From Bacteroidota bacterium (GTDB lineage: Bacteria; Bacteroidota; Bacteroidia; Bacteroidales; JADFUO01): DNA of 6,854 bases. Below, in pieces: positions 1 through 6,230 of this stretch. How positions within the stretch are numbered: the first letter of the stretch is position 1; every line of letters begins with the position of its first letter. A program made the translations under genes and the position numbers. The stretch covers positions 1-6,854 of the forward strand of contig JAUWKH010000092.1 of NCBI GenBank assembly GCA_030614305.1, given 5' to 3'. Below the pieces are notes generated by a model that saw only the letters and a program-made list of their open reading frames with translations, was not told where the DNA came from and did not search any database.

Positions 1-137
1 TCAACCCTGAAAAATATAAAGATATTTTATCATCAGATAAATTATACAAAGAATATGAAAATCTGAAGATTAGATTGGAAAACCGAATGAAATATTGGGA
101 AGAACTACAGACAGAGTTGGAAGAGCTAAAAAAGTAA
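1..137 (+). CDS. C-terminal end of a probable ABC-F family ATPase (partial)
   Basis: The 3' end of a gene that begins before the window. The open frame starts at base 3, runs 44 codons and stops at TAA 135-137. The visible peptide begins NPEKYKDILSSDKLY and ends ELQTELEELKK. It is highly charged and helical, with leucines and other hydrophobics spaced as in a coiled coil. An 'NPEKY' turn, then a long helix with a Trp-Glu-Glu-Leu (WEEL) segment near the end, is how many ABC-F proteins (Uup/YheS-like, soluble twin-ATPase proteins acting on ribosomes) finish after their second ATPase domain. The ATPase motifs lie outside the window, so this rests on the tail alone and another coiled-coil protein is possible. 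It converges with the prenyl synthase gene, whose stop is 111 bases away. Confidence 0.65.
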   Translation, partial: NPEKYKDILSSDKLYKEYENLKIRLENRMKYWEELQTELEELKK

Positions 138-152
138 CTAATAAGTTAAATG

Positions 153-180
153 ACGCAGATTTACGCAGATGAACGCTGAT
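153..180. repeat. Three-unit tandem repeat with 10-bp period
   Basis: The octamer ACGCAGAT occurs at 153-160 and 163-170, followed by ACGCTGAT at 173-180, so three copies with one mismatch sit exactly 10 bp apart, separated by TT and GA. It lies in the gap between two convergent genes, 15 bases after the ABC-F stop. From memory, similar 'acgcagat' tandem tracts are scattered between genes in many environmental bacteria, sometimes near GxxExxY-family genes; no such gene is present here. The rest of the gap (181-248) is AT-rich. Its only other structure is a weak 7-bp stem, TATTGAA 232-238 with TTCAATA 248-254, which overlaps the synthase stop codon and has no proper T-tract after it. Confidence 0.7.
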
Positions 181-248
181 AAAACATTGGGAATATATAC
201 CAAAACCTACGAAGTTTTAACTCTATAAATATATTGAAAAAAATTGAT

Positions 249-1223
249 TCAATAGTCTCTTACCATTAATTTTTCAGCAAATGCTTTTAATACTGTCTTT
301 CTTTCGTCTTTTATATTGATAGTTTCTAAATTTTTTAATGCTTCGCTGTAAAAATGTTCAATTTCTTTTTCGGTGTGTTCTTTAATTTTTAATTGCTCGT
401 AAATTTCTTTTATGACTTTTATTTTCTTGTTATTTTCCAATTGTGTATCACCGAAATGTTTTTTTAGTAATTGCTGGGTCTCGTTTTTTGCAAGTTCAAA
501 TGCTTTTAAATAAAGAAAAGTTTTTTTATTTGTGATGATATCGTTGCCGGTTTTTTTCCCGAATTTTTGTTCATTACCAAAAACATCCAACAAATCATCT
601 TTCAATTGAAATGCCAGTCCGATGTTTAGCCCGAAGTTATAAATTTCTTCTTTTTCGTGATTTCGGGCATTAGCGATTATTGCACCGATTTTTAAACTTG
701 CTCCTAACAAAACTGCGGTTTTTAACCGTATCATTTTTAAATAATCCTGAATAGTAACATTTTTGGTAGTTTCAAAATTCATATCATATTGCTGGCCTTC
801 GCAAACCTGAATTGCAGTCTGATTGAAAACGGATAAAACTTCCGGAAGGATTTTTTTATCTGCTTTTGCAATGTATTTATATGCAAGGGCAAACATAACA
901 TCACCTGAAAGGATGGCAATATTTGAGTCCCATTTTTTGTAAACGGTTTCTTTTCCTCTTCTGATTGGAGCTTCATCCATGATATCATCATGAAGCAAAG
1001 TGAAATTATGGAATATTTCAATTCCAATAGCGGGATAAATTGCATTTTTGATTTTACCATCGAAAAAATCGCAAGCCATCAGAGTTAATACAGGACGCAA
1101 TCTCTTTCCTCCTAATGATAATGTATATGAGATGGGTTCATACAATTCTGAGGGCTTAAAATCAAATTTTTCGGATTTAATCGCCTTTTTTATTTTTTCC
1201 TGTAAAGTTTCAATAGAATGCAT
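249..1223 (-). CDS. Polyprenyl diphosphate synthase (trans-isoprenyl, probably short-chain FPP/GGPP type)
   Basis: Condenses isopentenyl diphosphate with allylic diphosphates in the cytoplasm to make a trans-isoprenyl diphosphate, the precursor of quinone side chains, carotenoids and undecaprenyl carriers. At 324 residues it has normal family length and all hallmarks in order: GGKRLRP (38-44), the first aspartate-rich motif DDIMD (79-83) followed by RR (88-89), GQQYDM (143-148), KT (168-169), the second aspartate-rich motif DDLLD (209-213), then FGKKTGNDI (221-229). Phe74 is the fifth residue before the first motif; in this family a bulky residue there limits chain length, so C15-C20 is more likely than C40-C50. 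That is inference, hence no gene symbol. The ATG at 1223 is preceded by an AT-rich leader without Shine-Dalgarno. It is the last of three minus-strand genes, 206 bases downstream of rfbA, and may have its own promoter, though no clear TAnnTTTG was found. Confidence 0.95.
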   Translation of the reverse strand: MHSIETLQEKIKKAIKSEKFDFKPSELYEPISYTLSLGGKRLRPVLTLMACDFFDGKIKNAIYPAIGIEIFHNFTLLHDDIMDEAPIRRGKETVYKKWDSNIAILSGDVMFALAYKYIAKADKKILPEVLSVFNQTAIQVCEGQQYDMNFETTKNVTIQDYLKMIRLKTAVLLGASLKIGAIIANARNHEKEEIYNFGLNIGLAFQLKDDLLDVFGNEQKFGKKTGNDIITNKKTFLYLKAFELAKNETQQLLKKHFGDTQLENNKKIKVIKEIYEQLKIKEHTEKEIEHFYSEALKNLETINIKDERKTVLKAFAEKLMVRDY

Positions 1224-1294
1224 AAGTATATAAGTAATTGGGCTCTTAAAAGGCCATTAGTGATAACATGTCAATATTAATTATTAAAATGTAT

Positions 1295-1358
1295 TTACGA
1301 ATTACGATTCACGAATTACGTGTTTTGTTTTCGTAACTCGTAATCCCGTAAACCGTAA
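1295..1358. repeat. Inverted array of heptamer repeats (imperfect long hairpin)
   Basis: The left arm has TTACG at 1295, TTACG at 1302, TCACG at 1309 and TTACG at 1316, an exact 7-bp period (TTACGAA-like units). After about 11 T-rich bases (1321-1331) the right arm carries the complement, CGTAA, at 1332, 1339, 1347 and 1354 (spacings 7, 8, 7). The two arms can pair over roughly 25 bp with a few mismatches and small bulges, giving a long cruciform or RNA hairpin. It occupies the middle of the gap between rfbA and the prenyl synthase gene, both read on the minus strand, so if the genes are co-transcribed it would fold in the mRNA between them. There is no T-tract beside it, so it is not a classical terminator. 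It could be a dispersed intergenic repeat or a small non-autonomous element. Confidence 0.75.
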
Positions 1359-1395
1359 TTGTTTGTAATATATCCCAATTTTGTGGCTTTTTATC

Positions 1396-1419
1396 AAACT
1401 TGCTTCTATAGACAAGTTT
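1396..1419 (-). terminator. Weak stem-loop after rfbA, possible terminator
   Basis: AAACTTG (1396-1402) and CAAGTTT (1413-1419) form a perfect 7-bp stem with a 10-base loop. It begins 11 bases beyond the rfbA stop codon in the direction of transcription, which is where a terminator would sit. The stem is AT-rich and the following minus-strand sequence is A-rich instead of U-rich, so it may only be an mRNA 3'-end structure or chance. Confidence 0.3.
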
Positions 1420-1429
1420 TGAAAATAAT

Positions 1430-2293
1430 TTAGTGATCAATCAACCCTAATAAGTATTCACCATATCCACTTTTTATCAAAGGCTGAGCAATTTTCTTTA
1501 ATTGTTCTTTGTTTATATAATTTTTCCTGTAAGCGATTTCTTCAATACAACCGATTTTTAAACCCTGCCTGTGTTCAATAACTTCTACATATTCTGATGC
1601 CTGAAGAAGAGAACTAAAAGTTCCGGTATCAAGCCATGCAGTACCACGACTTAAAACACCTACTTTTAATTTTCCGTTTTCTAAATAATGCTTGTTAACA
1701 TCCGTTATTTCATATTCGCCCCTGGCACTCGGTTTGATGTTTTTTGCCACTTCAACAACTGAATTATCATAAAAATATAATCCGGGTACTGCAAAATTTG
1801 ATTTCGGCTGTTTGGGTTTTTCTTCAATTGAAATAGCATTATTGTTTTCATCAAATTGAACAACACCATATCTTTCCGGGTCGGAAACGTGATATGCAAA
1901 AACCACACCGCCATCAGGGTCATTGTTTTCCATTAATATATCTTGAAATCCTGAACCGTAAAAAATATTATCTCCTAAAATTAAGGCTACTTTATCTTTA
2001 CCGATAAATTTTTCACCAATAACAAAAGCCTGTGACAGTCCGTTCGGAATTTCCTGAACAGCATAACTGAAATTGCATCCGAGCTGTTTTCCATCACCAA
2101 GAAGTTTTTCAAAATTGGGAAGATCATGAGGTGTTGAAATAATCAGAATTTCTGATATATCTGCCATCATTAAAACCGAAAGAGGATAATAAATCATTGG
2201 TTTATCGTAAATTGGCATTAACTGCTTGCTGACTGCAAGAGTCAAAGGATGTAATCTTGTGCCTGAACCTCCTGCTAAAATAATTCCTTTCAT
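1430..2293 (-). CDS. rfbA: Glucose-1-phosphate thymidylyltransferase
   Basis: Makes dTDP-glucose from dTTP and glucose 1-phosphate in the cytoplasm, the first step towards dTDP-L-rhamnose and other dTDP-deoxysugars of surface polysaccharides. The 287-residue product is full length for RfbA/RmlA (about 290). Visible motifs are the nucleotide-binding loop [11 protein letters not shown] (8-18), [17 protein letters not shown] (22-38) with Lys25, LGDNIFYG (106-113) with the metal-binding Asp108, EEKP (157-160), PGLYFYD (170-176), GEYEITDVN (192-200) and WLDTGT (220-225), all in family order. The ATG at 2293 is followed at once by the MKGIILAGG strand, so the start is secure. The partner genes rfbB, rfbC and rfbD are absent from the window, so it stands apart from the usual cluster. 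It lies 122 bases downstream of the RND transporter on the same strand. No recognisable Shine-Dalgarno or TAnnTTTG box precedes it. Confidence 0.97.
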   Translation of the reverse strand: MKGIILAGGSGTRLHPLTLAVSKQLMPIYDKPMIYYPLSVLMMADISEILIISTPHDLPNFEKLLGDGKQLGCNFSYAVQEIPNGLSQAFVIGEKFIGKDKVALILGDNIFYGSGFQDILMENNDPDGGVVFAYHVSDPERYGVVQFDENNNAISIEEKPKQPKSNFAVPGLYFYDNSVVEVAKNIKPSARGEYEITDVNKHYLENGKLKVGVLSRGTAWLDTGTFSSLLQASEYVEVIEHRQGLKIGCIEEIAYRKNYINKEQLKKIAQPLIKSGYGEYLLGLIDH

Positions 2294-2349
2294 AATTGTT
2301 GATGTTTAATGTTTATTTATTTTTTTCTATTTATCCAGAGATTTCGAGA

Positions 2350-2378
2350 TTGAAATTTGGATATTATTTGAAATTTGG
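2350..2378. repeat. Pair of 11-bp direct repeats between the transporter gene and rfbA
   Basis: TTGAAATTTGG occurs at 2350-2360 and again at 2368-2378, two exact copies with an 18-bp period, in the gap upstream of rfbA (57-85 bases before its ATG). Paired sites at this distance could be an operator, but the motif is AT-rich and chance duplication cannot be excluded. Confidence 0.4.
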
Positions 2379-2415
2379 TTTTTGTATTTTGTTATTTTAC
2401 AATTGATACAAGTCA

Positions 2416-4818
2416 TTAAGCTGAGCCTCTTGTGTCAATTTGTTCAATTTCCAGTTCATCTAAATCAATATCTTCTTCTTCATCAAAAATTTCCAGTAAT
2501 GGTTCTTTAAATCTTTTTGTTGTTATTCGTTTATCCAAAGTTAATATTAATGATGGAAGAATAAATAAATTTGAAAGCAGGGCAATCACTAGAGTAAATG
2601 CGATTAAATAACCCATTGCTTCAGTACCTCCAAAAGATGATAATGTGAAAATTCCAAATCCGAAAAACAGAACAACAGATGAATATATCATGCTATATCC
2701 TGTTTCGCGCAAAGCTGCAATTGCCGATTCTTTGATGTTCCAGTTGTTAAGTTTTAATTGTAAGCGATATCTTGACAAAAAATGAATTGCATTATCAACA
2801 GAAATTCCAAGAGCAATGCTGAAAATAAGAATTGTTGAGGGCTTTATAGAAATAGCCAAAAAGCCCATCATTCCTGCTGTCATTATCTGTGGTATTAAGT
2901 TCGGGATTAACGAAATTCCTATCATTCTGGCAGATGTAAACAGCAATGCCATTAGTAAAGAAATTACAATTAGCGCTAATAAGAGGCTTGTCATGAGGTT
3001 TTTAACTAAATAATTTGATCCTTTTAAAAACACTACACTTGTTCCTGTGATTATTACATTATATCTTGACGGAGGAAATATTGAATCAATTTTTGGCTTT
3101 AGCTCATCTTTAATCCGTTGAATATCTTTTGTGCCGATATTTGCCATCTGAACACTTATTCTGGTAACCTGAAGATTAGTATCAATAAATGAATTTAAGA
3201 TAGTTTTTTTCCTGGATTCAAGTTTTGGAATATACGATAAAATAAAATTCTTTTCCTGATTATTAGGTAAACTATACATTTTCTCGTTGCCGTTATAAAA
3301 TGCTTGTTTTGAAAATTTAATAACTTCGGCAATAGATAAGGGTTTTGAAAGTTCGGGATAAGAAGCCAAAACTTCCTGAAGTTTATCAATTTTTTTAATA
3401 GTTGAAAGCTTCATAACTCCTCTTTTTTTCTTTGTATCAATTGTGATCTCAAGGGGCATCACGCCATTAAAATGTTTCTCTAAAAACATAAGATCAACAT
3501 AAAGCGGGTCTTTATGAGGGATGTCATCAACAATATTTCCTGTTGTTTTTAATCTTGTAATTCCGATTATTCCTATGGTTATAATTATTGCAGCGATTAT
3601 ATAGATTACGGTTCTGTAATTTTGAACGATATAAACAACTCTTTCAATAATTTTCCCGACAATACTTTTTTCAAGATGTTTAATATGTCGCTTTTTGGGT
3701 GGTGGTAAATAACTGAAAAATATTGGAATTAGAAATAAAGTGAGAAAAAAGGCGATTAAAATATTTATTGAAGCAACAATACCAAACTCAACAAGAATCT
3801 TATTCCCTGTAACAATAAAAGCGGCAAAACCGGCAGCAGTAGTTGCATTTGTTAAAAGATTTGCATTTCCAATCCGTTGTACTACTCTTGATAATGCTTT
3901 AACCTTGTTGCCATGACTTTTATATTCATTGTGATATTTGTTTAAAAGGAAGATGCAGTTTTCAACAACAATCACAATAAGCAGCGGAGGTAATATACCT
4001 GTTAAAATTGTTATTTTATAATCTAAGAGCGATATTGTTCCTAACACCCAAACCACACTTATCCCGACAATTATCATTGTAAACAGAACAGCTTTGAACG
4101 ACCTGAAAAAAATGAACAGGATTATTGAAGCTATCAGTAAAGCCATGTAAACAAAGAACTTCAGTTCGTCTTCAACCTTTTTTGTAGTTATTGTTCTAAT
4201 GTATGGTAAGCCCGAATAATGAACATCAATATTGTATTTTTTGCCAAATTCATCAACAGCATTTTTTATATCGTAAATTAATTTAACCCTGCTTTTGGTA
4301 TTCAGTTTGTCTTTATCCAGTGTTATTGCCATCAGGGTTACGTTAGACTTTTTGTTATAAAGTAATCCGTCGTAAAATTGAAGTGAATAAATTAAGTTTT
4401 TTAGACTGTCTAATTCTTTTTGGGTTTTTGGTTTTTCTGTGATAATCGGATTTAGATCAAATTTTTTCAGACTATCATTTTTTGTAAGGGAATATATTTT
4501 AGCAATTGATATAACTTCTTCAACACCATCAATATCTTTGATACGGTAAGTGAGGTCGTACCAATCATTGAATTCATCAAGATTAAATAATTTATCATCC
4601 TGGATAGCAACAAAAAGCACACTGCCGTCTTCACCAAACTTTTCCCTGAAATTGTTATATTCTATGCTTGTTGAATCGCTATCAGGAAGCATTTTAGCCA
4701 TTTCGTAGGATAATTGTACATCAAAACATTTATATGCCATAAATGCAGTTATCAGAGCAATGATGATTAAATTACCCAAACGATTTCTCAATATTATCCT
4801 AACCAAATATGTCCACAT
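2416..4818 (-). CDS. RND superfamily (MMPL/Patched-like) inner-membrane transporter
   Basis: An 800-residue membrane protein with the duplicated RND layout of the MMPL/HpnN branch: helix 1 (about 16-32), a periplasmic domain (33-219), helices 2-6 (about 220-238, 242-262, 268-292, 323-338, 343-369), a basic cytoplasmic linker (LPPPKKRHIKHLEK, 371-384), helix 7 (402-420), a second periplasmic domain (421-607) and helices 8-12 (about 608-627, 632-656, 661-683, 709-727, 736-760). Helix 10 holds ALGISVDNAIHFLSRYR (669-685) with Asp675, the usual proton-relay position; helix 4 has VVENCIFLLNKYH (284-296) with Glu286 at the matching place. Such proteins use the proton gradient to move lipids or other hydrophobic compounds; the substrate here is unknown. 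The C-terminus is a very acidic cytoplasmic tail (779-794). The start MWTYLVRIILRNR is typical of Bacteroidota relatives as I remember them. It is divergent from the lipoprotein gene and is the first of three minus-strand genes. A weak upstream box, TACCTTAG (minus strand, 4888-4895), is one base off TAnnTTTG. Confidence 0.93.
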   Translation of the reverse strand: MWTYLVRIILRNRLGNLIIIALITAFMAYKCFDVQLSYEMAKMLPDSDSTSIEYNNFREKFGEDGSVLFVAIQDDKLFNLDEFNDWYDLTYRIKDIDGVEEVISIAKIYSLTKNDSLKKFDLNPIITEKPKTQKELDSLKNLIYSLQFYDGLLYNKKSNVTLMAITLDKDKLNTKSRVKLIYDIKNAVDEFGKKYNIDVHYSGLPYIRTITTKKVEDELKFFVYMALLIASIILFIFFRSFKAVLFTMIIVGISVVWVLGTISLLDYKITILTGILPPLLIVIVVENCIFLLNKYHNEYKSHGNKVKALSRVVQRIGNANLLTNATTAAGFAAFIVTGNKILVEFGIVASINILIAFFLTLFLIPIFFSYLPPPKKRHIKHLEKSIVGKIIERVVYIVQNYRTVIYIIAAIIITIGIIGITRLKTTGNIVDDIPHKDPLYVDLMFLEKHFNGVMPLEITIDTKKKRGVMKLSTIKKIDKLQEVLASYPELSKPLSIAEVIKFSKQAFYNGNEKMYSLPNNQEKNFILSYIPKLESRKKTILNSFIDTNLQVTRISVQMANIGTKDIQRIKDELKPKIDSIFPPSRYNVIITGTSVVFLKGSNYLVKNLMTSLLLALIVISLLMALLFTSARMIGISLIPNLIPQIMTAGMMGFLAISIKPSTILIFSIALGISVDNAIHFLSRYRLQLKLNNWNIKESAIAALRETGYSMIYSSVVLFFGFGIFTLSSFGGTEAMGYLIAFTLVIALLSNLFILPSLILTLDKRITTKRFKEPLLEIFDEEEDIDLDELEIEQIDTRGSA

Positions 4819-4882
4819 ATTTTTTTATCCAATAGATATATCTCAACCATTATTTATACTTATTATTATGCATTTATAAATA

Positions 4883-4918
4883 ATTTGCTAAGGTATATTC
4901 TTATTTGTAAAAGTATAT
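4883..4918. promoter_or_regulatory. Two 16-bp direct repeats 20 bp apart in the divergent promoter region
   Basis: ATTTGCTAAGGTATAT (4883-4898) and ATTTGTAAAAGTATAT (4903-4918) match at 13 of 16 positions with no gap and start exactly 20 bp apart, close to two turns of the helix. They lie between the transporter start (4818) and the lipoprotein start (4986). A regulator binding both copies on one face of the DNA could control one or both genes. The match is AT-rich and no regulator gene is nearby, so this is a candidate operator only. Confidence 0.35.
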
Positions 4919-4952
4919 ATTTTGAAGATAGCGAAATTAATGTTTTTATTTT

Positions 4953-4960
4953 TACCTTTG
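4953..4960 (+). promoter_or_regulatory. Candidate Bacteroidota -7 promoter element for the lipoprotein gene
   Basis: TACCTTTG fits the TAnnTTTG -7 consensus of the Bacteroidota primary sigma factor exactly. Transcription would start around 4966-4968, leaving a leader of about 19 bases. The 25 bases from 4961 to the ATG contain only A and T, the low-structure leader that ribosomes of this phylum favour in place of a Shine-Dalgarno. The -33 TTG part is not obvious: the nearest TTTG (4921-4924) is about 28 bp upstream, longer than the usual spacing near 20. Confidence 0.55.
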
Positions 4961-4985
4961 AATAAAATTATTAAAATTTATAATT

Positions 4986-6146
4986 ATGAAAAGAATTCAG
5001 ATTTTGTTACTTATTCCGCTTTTAATTTGGGGTTGCAAATCTCCAAAAAATTTGATTAAAAATGGGGATTATGATGAAGCTGTAAAAATATTGGTTAAGA
5101 AACTATCTGTCAACCCTGATAAAGAACAAAATATTATTTATCTGAAACAGTCGTATGTAGTTGCTAATCAAAAAGATAGTGACAGGATACATTACTTAAA
5201 AAAGACCGGACAACCAAATATCTGGTATGAAGTTTATCAGCATTACGACAAACTTAAAAACCGTCAGGATCTGGTTAAAGCACTTCCTTCAGATGTTCTT
5301 ACGCAGATTGGATTTAAATTTATTGATTATGATAATGATGTTATTCAAGCCAGGAAAAAAGCAGCAGTATATTTATATGCTCATGCACAAATGTTACTAA
5401 AAAAAGAAGACAGGCAGAGTGCACTCCAGGCATATAACGAATTGATAAAAGTAACCCAATTATATAGCGATTATAAAGATGTTGATGTTTTGCTTAGGAA
5501 GGCATTAATTTTAGGGACAAATTATGTGTTGTTTAAAATGCATAACAAATCAGGTGTTCCATTACCTCAGTCTTTTGAAAATGAACTTATGAGTTTAAGT
5601 TTAGTTGATTTAGACCGAAGGTTTTTAAATTATGATACAAAAGAAGTTCAGGGTCGTACTTATGATTATACAATACTGGCAAATATAAGTATGATAGATG
5701 TTTCGCCCGAACAACTTGACAGAAACCATTTTACCGAATCAAAGAAGATTCAGGATGGATGGAAATACAAATATGATAAAGACGGGAAAATTGTTAAAGA
5801 CAGTACAGGAAAAGCTATCAAAATACCAAAGTATAAAATAATTGAATGTAATATTTCTGAAATACATCAGCGTAAAACAGCAACAATCTCAGGAAGTGTT
5901 GATTATATTAATAATCATACTTCACAGTTAATAAATACAACCCCTGTTTCTGCTACTTCGGTTTTTGAGCATTATTCGGCGATCTTTAATGGAAATTTGG
6001 ATGCTTGTACACCACAAACACTTTTACTGCTTAATACCACTTCTGTTTCCTTTCCTTCTAATGTAGCCATGATTTTAGATGCAGGCGAAAAGCTTAAATC
6101 AACAATAAAAGATATTATCTGGGATGATGATTATTTGGTTGAATGA
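4986..6146 (+). CDS. Putative lipoprotein of unknown function with TPR-like helical repeats
   Basis: I do not recognise a named family. The 386-residue product begins with a short type II signal peptide: basic MKRIQ, a hydrophobic core (6-14) and a lipobox-like LIWGC, with lipidated Cys17 predicted. Trp at -2 is unusual but small Gly at -1 fits. Residues after Cys (KSPKN) lack the acidic surface-export signal of some Bacteroidota, so a periplasm-facing lipoprotein is more likely. Residues 22-46 (NGDYDEAVKILVKKL) and about 126-160 (KKEDRQSALQAYNELIKV) look like tetratricopeptide helix pairs, suggesting protein binding. The C-terminal half (about 225-386) is more beta-rich: a charged turn (YKYDKDGKIVKDSTGKAIKIP, 261-281), a strand ATISGSVDYI (299-308) and FEHYSAIFNGNLDA (327-340). 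No catalytic motif is visible. It is divergent from the RND transporter and 84 bases ahead of the dehydrogenase gene. Confidence 0.85.
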   Translation: MKRIQILLLIPLLIWGCKSPKNLIKNGDYDEAVKILVKKLSVNPDKEQNIIYLKQSYVVANQKDSDRIHYLKKTGQPNIWYEVYQHYDKLKNRQDLVKALPSDVLTQIGFKFIDYDNDVIQARKKAAVYLYAHAQMLLKKEDRQSALQAYNELIKVTQLYSDYKDVDVLLRKALILGTNYVLFKMHNKSGVPLPQSFENELMSLSLVDLDRRFLNYDTKEVQGRTYDYTILANISMIDVSPEQLDRNHFTESKKIQDGWKYKYDKDGKIVKDSTGKAIKIPKYKIIECNISEIHQRKTATISGSVDYINNHTSQLINTTPVSATSVFEHYSAIFNGNLDACTPQTLLLLNTTSVSFPSNVAMILDAGEKLKSTIKDIIWDDDYLVE

Positions 6147-6198
6147 GATTGAAATGAGATTTGTTGAAATTAATAGATATTGATTGAAATATAAGAAT

Positions 6199-6222
6199 AG
6201 CACCACAATTCATTGTGGTGTT
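6199..6222. repeat. Near-perfect palindrome (REP-like) just upstream of the dehydrogenase start
   Basis: CACCACAAT (6201-6209) and ATTGTGGTG (6212-6220) are perfect 9-bp inverted arms around a 2-base centre, extended outwards by a G-T wobble (6200/6221) and an A-T pair (6199/6222). It is GC-richer than its surroundings and ends 8-10 bases before the ATG at 6231. As RNA it would be a stable hairpin with a 4-base loop, able to end transcription from the lipoprotein gene, protect an mRNA end or affect ribosome entry; there is no strong T-run after it. Arms of this kind around a central AATTCATT are, from memory, typical of dispersed REP palindromes mobilised by RAYT (IS200-like) transposases, but no such transposase is in the window. 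Just upstream, TTGAAAT-type words recur (6149-6155, 6164-6170, 6184-6190). Confidence 0.75.
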
Positions 6223-6230
6223 CAATAATT

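Noticed and set aside
232..254. TATTGAA/TTCAATA stem at the end of the prenyl synthase gene as a terminator.
   Set aside because: Only A-T rich pairs, overlaps the stop codon, and the T-run lies in the loop and not after the stem.
779..1233. Short open frames on both strands over the prenyl synthase gene (779-1060 minus, 1048-1233 plus).
   Set aside because: Both overlap the conserved synthase motifs in other frames and resemble no protein.
1246..1274. A TTGACA (minus strand, 1269-1274) with a 17-bp spacer to TTTTAA (1246-1251) ahead of the prenyl synthase gene, resembling a sigma-70 promoter.
   Set aside because: The window looks like Bacteroidota, whose main sigma factor uses TTG/TAnnTTTG; the -10 match is poor and such hits are common in AT-rich DNA.
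1295..1358. Possible CRISPR-like array because of regular short repeats.
   Set aside because: Units are 7 bp with no unique spacers and invert in the middle; no cas genes are present.
2816..3013. A 65-codon plus-strand open frame inside the transporter gene.
   Set aside because: It is antisense to conserved helix 8-10 coding sequence, and its product has no recognisable features; a by-product of the real gene's codon use.
4888..4895. TACCTTAG on the minus strand as a promoter -7 box for the transporter gene.
   Set aside because: One mismatch in the important TTTG part and no TTG at the right upstream distance; kept only as a remark under the gene.
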